This document shows, piece after piece, positions 26,501 through 36,605 of a stretch of 64,000 bases of DNA; within the stretch, counting starts at the first letter, position 1; every line of letters starts with the position of its first letter. Made by a program: the position numbers and the translations under genes. The stretch is from the NCBI RefSeq assembly GCF_016802725.1, contig NC_052679.1, positions 4,030,001 through 4,094,000 of the forward strand. The letters run 5' to 3'. The notes below the pieces were generated by a model. It was not told the origin of the DNA. It ran no database searches and saw only the letters and a program-made list of their open reading frames with translations. Source of the stretch: Solenopsis invicta (Eukaryota > Arthropoda > Insecta > Hymenoptera > Formicidae).

Positions 26501-29500
26501 CAACAAACTAGCAAAAATATTGTCATCGACAAAATCCTTGAATGGTGCCAGAAACGACATAACGATATCGACGATGGTATCGTCTGCAAGGATCCGAGTG
26601 ATCAATCGAGACCAAAAGCCACTGGGGAAATACGACATGAGCAATAATCTGGTGACGGAGCAGTCGGGCTGTGATCTCGATGTGAGCACGCATTCAGCGT
26701 TATTTTTGTTGTCACTGCTTGACGCACCTAAGCACGCAAATGTGGGCGACGTGATCTTTTTCGCACGTACATGCCAGCCGCGCGTCTTTACTGGTACTTT
26801 GATGATCTGATTGTTGCGTAAAATATCTTCTTCAGTCGGCAGGAGGGATGGTATCAGCAGCGTGCGGCAATCCCAAGTCAAAGCAACCTCGAACTTGTTG
26901 AGCAAGCTAACAATATACCCTTGAGTATCGATCGATGATATCGTGGAGGACTTGAATACGTGTTGGATATCATCCAGTTTCATTATACCTGATCTAGCGA
27001 ACGGATTGATTTCCCTTATGGTAACCACGTGGGCCAACATATCACAAAGCCATTGCGGATCTAAGAAATAGAGGTCTTTTAACGTTGCATCATCATAATG
27101 CAAGATTATACCGTTCTCATGAAGGAACAACGTCGCCTGGTGTAACTCAGCGGGGTCTCTGAAAGATCTGTGTAACTTTTGAAGTTCGTTATTGACCGCT
27201 GCGTAATATTGGTCGGCTTTTAGCACCGGATCCATGCCGGTCAGCTTCCTGTCATGCGCCAGTTGAATCACTACGTCTTCCAGCGCCAGGTAACTTGCCG
27301 GAACTTTCTGTTCCAATAGCAGTTCCTTGCTGCCGGGCGATTTCAAACTGAAGACAACGTCATAGATAAGATTGCACAGCATTTTGATGTTGTGACGCGT
27401 TTTGCAGCTCACCTCGATTGTCTCCATAACTTTGGGCAAACCGCACTTCTCGGCGTCGACTACGTTGATGAATTTGTCACGAATATATTGTTGCAGACCC
27501 TCGCTGTGCTCATAGGAAACGTCGTAATGCGTGCCGACGATGATAACTGGTGAATTAGGCGCTCTACTTTGAATATTCACTAGCCACTGAAAGATCTCGG
27601 AGACGCCTTTAAAACCATCTGTAATCCGCCACACGACTAGATACAAACTGCGCTTCGACAAAAAATATTGATGCGTCGCGTAATACTCGCGTTGACCTCC
27701 GAAATCCCAGGTCCTGAAGTAGACGGATCCGTGAGATGATTGTCCTCGCACTTTCTTCTCGTAAATCCAATCGCCGATATCCACGCCCACGGTTGAGATG
27801 GTCGTACCTTTGGCGGTCTTCGCATTAATGTTCTTATTACCCATCCGTTTGGCCCAGTGCTCAGATGACTTCTTCTTGTTCGGCACCTCGCCCTCTTGCC
27901 GTAACTGCTCCAACAGACTCGTCTTGCCAATGCCCTGAATACCAACGATCATCAGCTTCATGCGCGCGTATGCCTTCGCGTCCTCTAGAATTGACTTTAG
28001 GTAACCAATCACATCCATTGTCTTGTACTTCTTTGATTCGATCATCGACTTGAGCGGCTCCTGTAATCGGCATCCCTGCGTGTTCAAGTTCCACAAGCGA
28101 CCTAGCAAACCCATCTGTGGCGGTAGCTCGACGATTTCGTTGTTACCGCTGATGTTTAGCACCGAAAGATTGCTTAGTTCATAGATGTTGTGCGGTATTT
28201 CACGTAACTGATTATTGCTGATGTCTAACATACTGACATTAGGAAAGAGCAAATATAGTTTTGATCCAGGATGTCCAACCTTCGGATCCCTGTCCGAATC
28301 TCCACGTTCTTCCTCCATATACGGCATTTCGCCGTCGTCGCACGACGTTAACTGGATGCGATTCAGTAGATTGTTCGCCAAGATCAGCGTGCGCAGATTC
28401 TCTAGTCGTAAATGTCGCCTGTGCACGCACACTGATTGTAATACGATATCACGCATCGACATGGGTGTCTGCCGGCTACCAGGTACGATACTCGGCGACT
28501 GCACATTGACGGCTGGACAGTAGCAGGCCGTATTCGCCTGTTCCATGCTGTCAGAACTGTCGACTTGCGGCAGACTAGGCCATCGTGAGATCTGATTGTT
28601 TGATAGGTCCAATTGTTTCAGACTCGCCGGATATGAGGTAATGTGGCTCATCGAACGCAACGAGTTATACGCCATGTTCAACCGCACGAGACTTACCGCC
28701 AAACACGGTAACGCCACGGGAATGCTGTTGAAAAGATTATGCGCCAGATTCAATGACGCTAGCATCGACTTATTACCATTCTCCGTATCATCGCTTATCC
28801 TTTCCGACACTTGAACCGAACTGGTCCACACATGGGGCCGTTCCATTTCGATCACCTGCGCGTTTGCGATCTTCGTGAATGAGTCAAACTCCATGGATTC
28901 TATTCGCGGTACAGCGGCCAATCCACGAAAATTGATACCATTTTGTTGCACCTCGTCTCCTCGTTGCGGTTTCCTCAGAACATTTTGCGATGCCTGACTG
29001 GGTAGATCGCGCAGCAGATTGAACGAAGCGTTGAGTTCCTTTAGCTTGGGTGCGCGCCACAAATTCTGTGGCAAACACTGCAGCTTGTTATTGGACACGT
29101 CCATGATTTCAAGCGCCGGTAAGTTCATAATGAATTCCGGTAGCTGCTCCAATCGATTGTCTTGTAGATACATCTCCTCCAGCACCGGACACAATTTGTC
29201 TTTCGGATTCTTCGAGTCAGCCGTGAGAGTATCAATCTTATTTTGTGCCATGTTAAGGTACCGCAGGCTCTGTAAATAAAATATGATGGACGGTACGGAG
29301 GTAATGGAATTGTGGGAGATGTCGATCCGCGTGATGGCATACAACACCAGATCGTTGTTCTTCGGACTCAGCTTCTTGTTGACGTGCAACACTGCGTCGA
29401 TCAACCACTGCAGCCGGATCTGTGAGAGGTGGCACTGCTGATTGTGCCAATTAATCATGGTAGGCGTCTTTGGGAACAACGCGGAATAGGTGACGTGGCC

Positions 29501-31060
29501 GAATGACGACAGAGCGGAGAAGTGCGAGCTCTGCGTGCATTCGGTCATCGCCTTTTTATTGATCTTGTATTCAGAATCCGGATGCGCCTTGATCGATAGC
29601 AGTTTCGCAGTCAACGCCTCGTCGCGATTCTGTGCAGCGATCTTCAGCGCTTTGCACTCGTTGTCGACGGCACCGTGCTTCAGTAGCAGATCCGCAATTT
29701 TCACATCACGATTCTGACACGCGATCGTCAATACGCTCGAGTAACAGCCGTCAGGATCATTCTGATCATACGGAACTTTGACAGGCAGCTCGAGATTAGC
29801 GCCCGCCTGAAGAAGAGCGTTCACCACTTCGGTATGTCTGCCTCTGACAGCTACGTGCAGCGCTGTTTCGCTACCGTTGTTGCAATAGAGATCCAGATTC
29901 ACTGGATATATCATTTTATCATCTTTTTTATCCGTTGGAGTCTTGCTGCGGAAATTCAGCGACGACATCAACCTCTGAATACCGCTGGAGATCTTGCGCT
30001 TTGATACCGGGAGTTGCTGCGCGCCGCTCATGCCATCCTCTTCTTTGGTCGTTCTCGCTTTCACTCGATAACCCAGTAATAGCTCGACGCACTTGATGTT
30101 GCCCAGCATGCTGGCTATGTAAAGTGCGTGCTGGCCAGTGACGTCCTGCGCATTAATGTCGAACGGTAGATCGTATTCGAACTCTCCGGATGGATCTCTG
30201 TAGCGTTGGTAAATATGCTGCGGGTACTCAAACTTGAGCAGCGCATCAGTCACCAGGTGATGGCCGTTTATCGTTGCCGCGTGAATCGGTAACCATCGCT
30301 CCACCGTGAGCTGTTGCACCTGCTTAGGAAAATTCCGGAGCAACAACTCGACGATCTCCAATTTGCCATGATAACACGCTATGTAAAGCGGACAGTACTT
30401 TGTGACCGGATGGATCCTACAGTCAGCGCCGTGATCCAACAGCAGCCGGACGATGTCCTTGTGGCCGCTCTCACAGGCGACGAAGAGCAGCGTGTTGGCG
30501 CCGTTTGGTGCCATGTTCACCACGCATTCCAGATCAGTCGACAGACCCTGGATAATATTTCGGGCAGCTACGGTGTCACCCTGAATGCAAGCCGCGCGTA
30601 AAGAAGCATGGGTCGCCTGTTTTGCGAGTTCGTACTTCTCGGCCGCCGCTTTCAGGAGATGAATGCAGGAATCATGGTTGCCCTTCTCGGCGATATCGAG
30701 AGGCTTCAGGCCGTCGTCGTCGCGGATCATGAGATCCGCGTCGAAGTTCAGTAGCTTCTCCACATTGCCGGCGTGTCCGTGTTCCGCGCAAACGTGCAAA
30801 GGTGTTCGATGATGACCGCGGGGGCCGCAAGTGACGTTCGGATCGGCCCTAGCAGTCAGCAAAACATCCAGACAACGGGAATTCTCCGTAATCGCGGCCG
30901 CGTGCATCGGCGTTCTGCCCCACGAATCCTTGCTGTTGATATACTGCGCGTGCTCGCCACGCAGCAGATCCTCCAATAACTCGGCATTGTCCCAGAGTGC
31001 GGCCTGATGCAGCAACCGGCCCGGGAAGTCTTCGTCAATCGGTGTATAATCCTCCATCAT
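23594..31060 (-). CDS. Lrrk: Leucine-rich repeat kinase (LRRK), complete in one exon
   Basis: This is a multidomain ROCO-family GTPase and Ser/Thr kinase, the insect counterpart of LRRK1/LRRK2, acting at membranes in trafficking, lysosome and cytoskeleton control. The 2488-aa frame (from ATG 31060) shows ankyrin repeats (about residues 15-460), leucine-rich repeats (about 545-990), and a Roc GTPase with P-loop GIQGIGKTS (about 1040), switch motif WDFGGQREYY (about 1117) and VGTHYD (about 1178). COR follows (about 1250-1650), then the kinase with glycine loop LGRGAFGFVF (about 1805), VAIK lysine (about 1830), YRDLKSEN catalytic loop (about 1952) and DYG in place of DFG (about 1980), then a C-terminal WD40-like region. 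YRD and DYG are the LRRK variants. ATGATGGAGGATTATACACC follows a splice acceptor (cgcag), so an upstream leader exon exists. There is no intron in 7.47 kb of coding sequence, unlike its neighbours. Confidence 0.96.
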   Translation of the reverse strand: MMEDYTPIDEDFPGRLLHQAALWDNAELLEDLLRGEHAQYINSKDSWGRTPMHAAAITENSRCLDVLLTARADPNVTCGPRGHHRTPLHVCAEHGHAGNVEKLLNFDADLMIRDDDGLKPLDIAEKGNHDSCIHLLKAAAEKYELAKQATHASLRAACIQGDTVAARNIIQGLSTDLECVVNMAPNGANTLLFVACESGHKDIVRLLLDHGADCRIHPVTKYCPLYIACYHGKLEIVELLLRNFPKQVQQLTVERWLPIHAATINGHHLVTDALLKFEYPQHIYQRYRDPSGEFEYDLPFDINAQDVTGQHALYIASMLGNIKCVELLLGYRVKARTTKEEDGMSGAQQLPVSKRKISSGIQRLMSSLNFRSKTPTDKKDDKMIYPVNLDLYCNNGSETALHVAVRGRHTEVVNALLQAGANLELPVKVPYDQNDPDGCYSSVLTIACQNRDVKIADLLLKHGAVDNECKALKIAAQNRDEALTAKLLSIKAHPDSEYKINKKAMTECTQSSHFSALSSFGHVTYSALFPKTPTMINWHNQQCHLSQIRLQWLIDAVLHVNKKLSPKNNDLVLYAITRIDISHNSITSVPSIIFYLQSLRYLNMAQNKIDTLTADSKNPKDKLCPVLEEMYLQDNRLEQLPEFIMNLPALEIMDVSNNKLQCLPQNLWRAPKLKELNASFNLLRDLPSQASQNVLRKPQRGDEVQQNGINFRGLAAVPRIESMEFDSFTKIANAQVIEMERPHVWTSSVQVSERISDDTENGNKSMLASLNLAHNLFNSIPVALPCLAVSLVRLNMAYNSLRSMSHITSYPASLKQLDLSNNQISRWPSLPQVDSSDSMEQANTACYCPAVNVQSPSIVPGSRQTPMSMRDIVLQSVCVHRRHLRLENLRTLILANNLLNRIQLTSCDDGEMPYMEEERGDSDRDPKVGHPGSKLYLLFPNVSMLDISNNQLREIPHNIYELSNLSVLNISGNNEIVELPPQMGLLGRLWNLNTQGCRLQEPLKSMIESKKYKTMDVIGYLKSILEDAKAYARMKLMIVGIQGIGKTSLLEQLRQEGEVPNKKKSSEHWAKRMGNKNINAKTAKGTTISTVGVDIGDWIYEKKVRGQSSHGSVYFRTWDFGGQREYYATHQYFLSKRSLYLVVWRITDGFKGVSEIFQWLVNIQSRAPNSPVIIVGTHYDVSYEHSEGLQQYIRDKFINVVDAEKCGLPKVMETIEVSCKTRHNIKMLCNLIYDVVFSLKSPGSKELLLEQKVPASYLALEDVVIQLAHDRKLTGMDPVLKADQYYAAVNNELQKLHRSFRDPAELHQATLFLHENGIILHYDDATLKDLYFLDPQWLCDMLAHVVTIREINPFARSGIMKLDDIQHVFKSSTISSIDTQGYIVSLLNKFEVALTWDCRTLLIPSLLPTEEDILRNNQIIKVPVKTRGWHVRAKKITSPTFACLGASSSDNKNNAECVLTSRSQPDCSVTRLLLMSYFPSGFWSRLITRILADDTIVDIVMSFLAPFKDFVDDNIFASLLDLQAEWVLWQTGIELRYSGITLLRLKEVCYNLKNSPYDYRQFKFKLKQDGIWCTVDLKNSAILEIWFPVDTLVIKQPIMSDSVDEEPMGYQAIVVEPRPESMPQLMALIVDHIDILLEDWYPTLGTRFVHTSEGKLLVTRLIPCPRCLLGNTENGDSESSDNDGRLIEDIQKYCAVNRTERQSQDSYKSDGDSGVGYDSLTSSRMPSLEGHPDMSKQQSSSHLENTLAYSWMVEECILAAYSNKPISCPKHSEIPLSHVAPDIIFMDLGAKHLIKSEDLKRGKLLGRGAFGFVFRGSCRLPGTHVRADVAIKMLQPVSPGPNSTQSAILAYKASQSKWDRDPLQYACKAYCMARQELNILLTLRHANIVPLIGIVVSPLALVLDLAPQGALDAVLKNYRRSGAKLDPYTLQAIILQVAKAVEYLHQQHVIYRDLKSENVLVWQMPLPFQEIPEPVHVKVADYGISRLTLPTGAKGFGGTEGFMAPEIIRYNGEEEYTEKVDSFSFGMFIYELVTLRQPFEGHEAVKECILEGGRPPLMYRETFHPCYALDLMVICWAQNPKDRPTASQIVSIASAPEFTHLIDVTLLTERTQVTAVTMTNHCGDSRSNDATESLNGDEIWFGHNNGEVDMLLGTQKGWLRHVRIETPVIPYAMCGVDGYIWIGDNAGQVHVYLCGNFGCVASYSLEADHCRESKVVGLIHLEQLKQFAVALHSGRIFLLSNSFTQMKKTEVTGASNSTESTRSNADVKTYSLAAVCRKRRVLDLWAGQSYGRISVYTLKDGNLIDTVQLSHCAANDTAMKNLFATYLMGAATESFIFSYTYPGCVVYQWDVDSRQIVNKLDMSKLVPCSESLKSIAIEENLSTEKCQVTALEASGGQLYIGTTWGCIVVAECGTLRPVTVFRPFEGKVCQIVSLKSTDKRKAVLATVGQGYRSLITRYTDFPLKSLENEELRHGMYTLLWRSENWSAA

Positions 31061-33289
31061 GAGGCCTGCGAAATACGTTGTCTTGAAATCGATCTGATAG
31101 CGAAAAGTGTAGCAATTGAAGAGCTTACTTTTAAATCCTTTTAAAAAAATTTGCAAAAAAATCATCTTTCTTTTCTTTTAAATATAAAATTATGCTTAAA
31201 AAAATAATAATTTAGTATGGTTTGGAAATAAGCTCTTCAATTTTTCTTTCAAATTTGTTTCTTTTTCTCATTAGCTTCCAATATTGAATTATTCGACATT
31301 ATCTTTTTTTGTTGTTATTAGATATCATACCGTTTTATACAGCATGCTATCGTTAATGGAAGTGGATAAGAAAATTTAGTCTATATAAATTAATGAATAC
31401 GATTAACGAAGAGATACAGTTGTTTACGATCATAAATATACGAACAGACGGATTTCTCCAATTAAGATCTACGGATTAGTGGCGATTATTAATGTAATTC
31501 TGAATGTACTTACAAATCCTGTTTACGACCCCGTTACATGACTCTTACTTATTAATGCCATTTCTTTCAGCTTCAATTTTCTCTCCTCCGGAGTACATTC
31601 TGGAATATCAATCAGCAAATTAAAAATTTGCTAACTTACAAATATTCTCTCTAGATATTACACAAAGTTTACCTCGGCAATACGCTGCGGATCAATGCAA
31701 CATATCTTAAGCTGCGTGGTTCGAGAATTTAAATCCGGATTCACGTGGGTTCGGTGAGGCTTCGCGCAAGCTGTAATAAGTGTAATATAAGCAAGACATC
31801 CATTTACTCGATCCATTGAAATTACAATGAGAGCGAATTCTCGCGTGTTAATAGAAAAACATAGGTTCTTGATGCGTAAAACAAAACTAAAAATCGCGAT
31901 TTTCGAAAATAGAAAGTCAGCTAAGTCTCTGTTTCGATAATGAAGCACAAGTTGTCGCACAACGATTGTTGAAAAATTAAATCGGAATGAAACTCTTCTA
32001 TAAAAAAAATGATTCAATTAGAGAGAAAGTAAATGTGAGTGAAAGAATTTATTGAATCCGATTTTTGCCAGAGCTAGCAAACAAATAAAAAACAAATAAA
32101 GTTCCTCTTTTTATTTAAAAAAGTAAAAAAATAAATAAAATAAATAGTTTTTACGCAAATTATAAATTAAGGATGTGTTACCTATTTTTACAAATGTGTT
32201 AATATTTATACTTTAAATAAATTGCATACATATGAAAGTTGTGATCATTATATTCTGTTTTTGTTAAATAAAACTTTTATTTACTTTATTTGTTATTATT
32301 TTTATTAAATATTAAAACTGAAAAAAATAATGGCAAAAACTTCAATTTTTTGTATAAATACACTGATTATTTAAAATAGTTTATGTACAATTTTATTGCG
32401 ATTCTGAGCTTAATTGTTTTGCAAATAACCAAATAAATTTCATTTATTTACGTAACAATTAACTACTACATTGCAATAAATATTACATTATATATGTATA
32501 AGTTATCTTAAATACTTAAAGTGCTTATATATAAACAAAAATTCAGATTTTTATCATTATTTCATATAATGTATTTTCATTATAATAGAGCACATTTCTA
32601 TGTTTCAATTATATTAAAATAATTTTTTAGTTTTTTTCAGGTAGAAAATGCCGCCAAATTTGTAGTAACACTTTTAAATACAAAATAGTACAATTAATAT
32701 TTTTTTCATTACTTTAAAAATAGATGTAATACATCCTTGAAAAAAAAAAGTGAATCTGTCATTTAGAACTGCTCATGGTTCTTTCACGCAATGCGTGTCG
32801 CACGCACATACGCGGCAGAGTCGGGGGAAGGGATGAAAGGAAAAAAAGAGCAGTCACGACAATTTTCTAACCTCCATATTTAATTGTTCGTGAATCCATG
32901 GGAAAGGAAGGACGAGGGAGAGAGAGAAAGGGTTATAAAAGCGACAGCGTCACAATTAAAGTGGGCAAATGTGAAATTCCAGCAGCAAGGAAATCGAATA
33001 AATTTTCAGCGTTTTCGCGCAAATCGGAGCGACGAGATACTCGTAGCGATGTTCCCTTAACTTTTCCTCTTTTAGTTTTCCCGCGTGCAATGATATAAAA
33101 AGACAGCTCTCGAGGAGAAGGACAGACGAGGCTCCGTGACGCCGCAGAAAGATTCGCGAATCAGCTGATGAACACGCCGGCCCGTCAGAGCCGACGCGGA
33201 GCGTCGATTAATTCGAACTGATCGAAACTGATTAAAATTAATTCGTCGGGGCGACCTTCCAGCGACGTGCGATTTTCTGCGTCGCTTAC
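31061..33289 (-). other. Probable 5' leader intron of Lrrk and AT-rich filler
   Basis: A splice acceptor (tatttcgcag|GCCTC) sits five bases before the Lrrk ATG. The next good minus-strand donor in a promoter-like context is AAAG|GTAAGC at 33289. I infer one leader intron of about 2.2 kb; intermediate untranslated exons cannot be excluded. The sequence is very AT-rich and has no recognisable gene. A 119-codon minus-strand frame at 31658-32017 has no family signature. Confidence 0.45.
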
Positions 33290-33866
33290 CTTTGCCATTT
33301 AGCGCGTCTCGGTGGAATCAGCTGCGGCGAAACGTCGCTCGCCGCGGGCCGAGACGGGGAAGCGTTCGTCCTCGTGCGCGTTTCCCTCGGAAATCAGGTA
33401 GTCGCGATCACATCGCGTCCGACACGGGCTGCGCGAGTCCGACTCGTGGCGAGACATTCCTGTCGCGCGCGTTTGCGCGACGTCACTGACGTGTACTCCG
33501 AAATCGCCGCGCAGACGAAACGGCGAGGAAAACGAGACTGCGACGGAATTGCCGTCGCGCACCGAAGTGCCGAAGCGATTCGTCCGTCAGCGCCACCACG
33601 TGTGTGTGAGACATGCACGTTGAACTACGTGATATTTCCGACGGTCGGTACAACAGGTACCTGCGGTAGATAAAGTAGAAAAGTGTATTATCGATGGCGA
33701 GGTTTGTAGAGCCGATAAAATGTCAAGGGGTGCGCGAGGATCGATGTAAACAGAACGTTCAAGAAAGAGGCAGAGTGAACGGGACTGGAATGAGATTGAC
33801 ATGAGTGGTACGTCGTTGCAAGGCAGATTGTGATTATTTCTACATAGTTTTCACTGAGTAGTTGTC
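33100..33866. promoter_or_regulatory. GC-rich divergent promoter of Lrrk (-) and MED6 (+)
   Basis: This CpG-rich block stands out from AT-rich flanks and lies between the inferred Lrrk leader exon and the MED6 start codon at 33867. Open frames on both strands here (60-99 codons) overlap one another and look like products of GC richness. Head-to-head firing is inferred. Confidence 0.6.
33290..33298 (-). other. Candidate upstream ORF start in Lrrk leader exon
   Basis: The minus strand reads ATG GCA AAG|GTAAGC with the donor at 33289. Spliced directly to the acceptor before the Lrrk start, it gives ATG GCA AAG GCC TCA TGA. This is a five-codon uORF whose TGA overlaps the Lrrk ATG in an ATGA arrangement. 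It depends on the inferred leader intron being correct. Confidence 0.35.
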
Positions 33867-35354
33867 ATGATGATGTCCGGAAAAGCTCAGGTACAACAAG
33901 GTGAAGATCTACTTTCACTACCTTTCTTTTTATGAAATTGATGCTCAATGGAGCACGTATTACGGAACTATTTGGATAGATTCCGATCGAAATTATTCCT
34001 TGTTTTTCTTTGAACACAATAGTGATCTAGGAAACACGAATAAGTTCCGAAAAGTTCTACAATACGTGTCAGTTCTTAATAACTTGATACTTATTTCTTG
34101 CTGTCTTCTTCTCATAGAAAGTCCTCTGGGTCTGTCCTGGCATGACAGTGCCTGGATTCCCGTCCTCAATCCAAGTAACATCATGGATTACTTCTCGGAA
34201 AGAAGCAATCCGTTCTATGACAGAACGTGCAACAATGAGATAGTTAAGATGCAGCGTTTGAGCCCTGATCAATTAACGTAAGTCTCGAACAATCACCAAA
34301 TTAAGCGTAAAAAACATTTGTCATTAGAAACACATTCATAATCATTTACACTGGTTATTTTCCAGCAATATGACTGGTTTGGAGTACATTCTTTTGCACG
34401 TGCAAGAACCGATCCTGTATGTGATTAGGAAACAACACAGGCATTCACCGACTTTAGCCTCCCCAGTTGCTGATTATTATATTATAGCTGGCGTCGTGTA
34501 CCAAGCTCCAGATTTAGGATCCGTCGTGAGTTCGAGACTGGTGAGCAAGACAAAATGTATATTTAACCTTCCCTCTGCAATTTGAATCTTTTTTGACATA
34601 AACAAAATTTTACTCTGGAATTACTTTGCTCAAAGTTCAATTTCTACTAATTGGAAATAAAGATTTAACATATGAGTTAAAACTATTTGGTGGTATAATA
34701 AACATGTTGAAAAGTAACTAAATTTTTTAGATTTTTGAAAACATAGAACAAGAAAAGAATTTAGGTTGAACAAAAAAGATGAAGATTAGAGAGAGCAGAT
34801 AGAGAGAGTAGAAATATAATTGCAGTTAAAGGTTGATAAAATTTTATTAGGATTAGATTACTATCAGAATATTTTCTTCTATCTTCTTTAGTATAGTTAG
34901 CATATTTAATTTAAAATTATTACATTTGAGATATTTGATATAGTTGTCCACTGTTCACCACTTACAATCTGCCTTCGATGAGGCGAGAGAGTGTGCTCGA
35001 TACCATCCGAGCAAAGGTTATTCCTGGGATTTCAAAAATGGCAAGGCCATGGCTGCAAAGAAAGAATTGCCAGTGCGTGAAGAGCCTAGTTCCTTGTTTC
35101 AACGGCAGAGAGTAGATATGCTGCTCGCAGAGCTCACTCGCAAATTTCCCTTACCGGTGCCAAAGCCAGTGCATCAAGTAACAGAAGCTTGTACGTATTT
35201 GTTTTATTTTTTATTCCTGATTTTAACACTATCTTTACACTATTTAGCATTATTTGATTTTTTTGTCCTTTCAGCTGTAGAGATCAAGCAGGAAGTGAAG
35301 ACCGAGAAGAAAGATGCAAAACCAGCACCAGAAAAAAAACCTAGACTTAATTAA
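33867..35354 (+). CDS. MED6: Mediator complex subunit 6, complete
   Basis: This is a head-module subunit of the Mediator coactivator, bridging transcription factors and RNA polymerase II in the nucleus. Exons are 33867-33900, 34118-34277, 34366-34540, 34944-35190 and 35275-35354, totalling 696 nt or 231 aa. Conserved wording includes SPLGLSWHDSAWIPVLNP, MDYFSERSNPFYDRTCNNE, TGLEYILLHVQEPILYVIRK, PVADYYIIAGVVYQAPDLGS and SAFDEARECARYHPSKGY. The end is a lysine-rich tail with acidic residues (KQEVKTEKKDAKP, EKKPRLN). Three tandem ATGs open the frame (33867, 33870, 33873), so the exact initiator is uncertain by one or two residues. The first exon encodes only 11 residues. A polyadenylation AATAAA lies at about 35411. 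Confidence 0.95.
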
Positions 35355-36400
35355 TAATTATAGATGTAAAAACCCCTTGTGTCAAATTTTTCTAATATAA
35401 TTTGTAAAATAATAAAGAAGATAAGAGAAGGTAACAATTCCACGTGTCTATATTTAATTAAATATTCTTTCAACAGACATATTAATAAATATTTTTCTGT
35501 CTATCTGTAGAGTATGTAATTTATATTTGTTATCTTTCAACTTATAATAAAATTACTATTTTTAAGAAAAAACGATCTCTAATTGTAATTTTGTAATTTT
35601 TGTAATTTTCTTATGAGCAGTTTTAATAAACTCTGCACTATATGTATAGAAAACATTTAACTTAATTATGAATAATTCAGTTATGTATAACTTTAAAATA
35701 CGATATTACATTTAATAAAAGGAAAATCATAGGAAAATAAAGTTAAAATCTAAAAAGGGGAATTAGATTAACTTGTTTCTTTTTTATAAATGACAAATGG
35801 CTACATAATTTATGAGCACTTAAGCAGTGTAAGTGAATGACAATTAAAGCGATTTAAACATAATTTAAGAGATACATTTGTGACATATATTTAACTATAA
35901 AAATTGAACATGATTTTTGACTACGTACCGATATCAATTTCACTGAATATTTTGAGGTTTTATATTAACAGGAAAATTATTTCTTAATGTTACCTTTTAG
36001 AGTCTAATAAACATTCCTATCGATATTACTGTTACTATATGATTCAATTATAATGATAATGCAATTTGTGTGTAATTGAATAAGTATTACAAATTTTAAA
36101 TTAAAGCTAAATTTTTAAGATAAAATCAAATAAAATTAAGTTCAATTTTAAATACATTTATAAAATTTAATTTAATTTTGGAGAATGCTTTTCTGTTAAT
36201 TACATATAATCTATTATATTTTTAATTGTCAAGCATAAAATCATGAGTTATCGAAAAATGTGATTTTTATAGCACGTTGTTTAAATTTCTCGTTGTCAAG
36301 TGAATAATACATTTTTATGAAACGAGTGCTTACTTATTTTTAAGAGCAGATATACAAAAAATAAATATTTTGTTTTATAAAAAAAAAAAAAAACAAATTG
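35355..36400. other. MED6 3' flank, AT-rich intergenic sequence
   Basis: The MED6 3' UTR presumably ends near the AATAAA at about 35411. The rest is very AT-rich with no long open frame, and it closes with a run of 13 A (about 36381-36393). Nothing else is recognisable. Confidence 0.5.
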
Positions 36401-36530
36401 GAATGACGGCGAAAACGACGAACGTCGATCAAAAGCGACAACAAAAGCCATCGATCGCATCGTTCAACTTGCACGAGCACTCGCTTGCATCTTCAGCCGC
36501 GTCCGCGGCGGATTTAATACGAGAAAAAAA

Positions 36531-36605
36531 ATGATCCTTTTAGAACGCACGGATCGCGACTTTCTTTGCGGCGAAAGATCATTCGCGATACATCGTCGGA
36601 AATGA
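36531..36605 (+). other. 24-codon upstream ORF overlapping the next start (ATGA)
   Basis: An ATG at 36531 opens 24 codons that end at TGA 36603-36605. The stop overlaps the start codon of the uncharacterised gene (ATG 36602-36604) as ATGA. It lies in a CpG-rich promoter-like block (about 36410-36600). This arrangement can couple termination to re-initiation, but that is an inference here. Confidence 0.5.

Noticed and set aside
31061..31165. N-terminal extension of the Lrrk frame to 31165
   Set aside because: A splice acceptor lies just before the ATG at 31060, and the extension is AT-rich intron-like sequence.
31658..32017. 119-codon minus-strand frame upstream of Lrrk
   Set aside because: It has no domain or splice support and lies in AT-rich sequence; it could at most be part of an untranslated exon.
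33292..33673. Overlapping plus and minus frames in the Lrrk/MED6 promoter block
   Set aside because: They mutually overlap in GC-rich DNA with arginine-rich translations; explained by composition.
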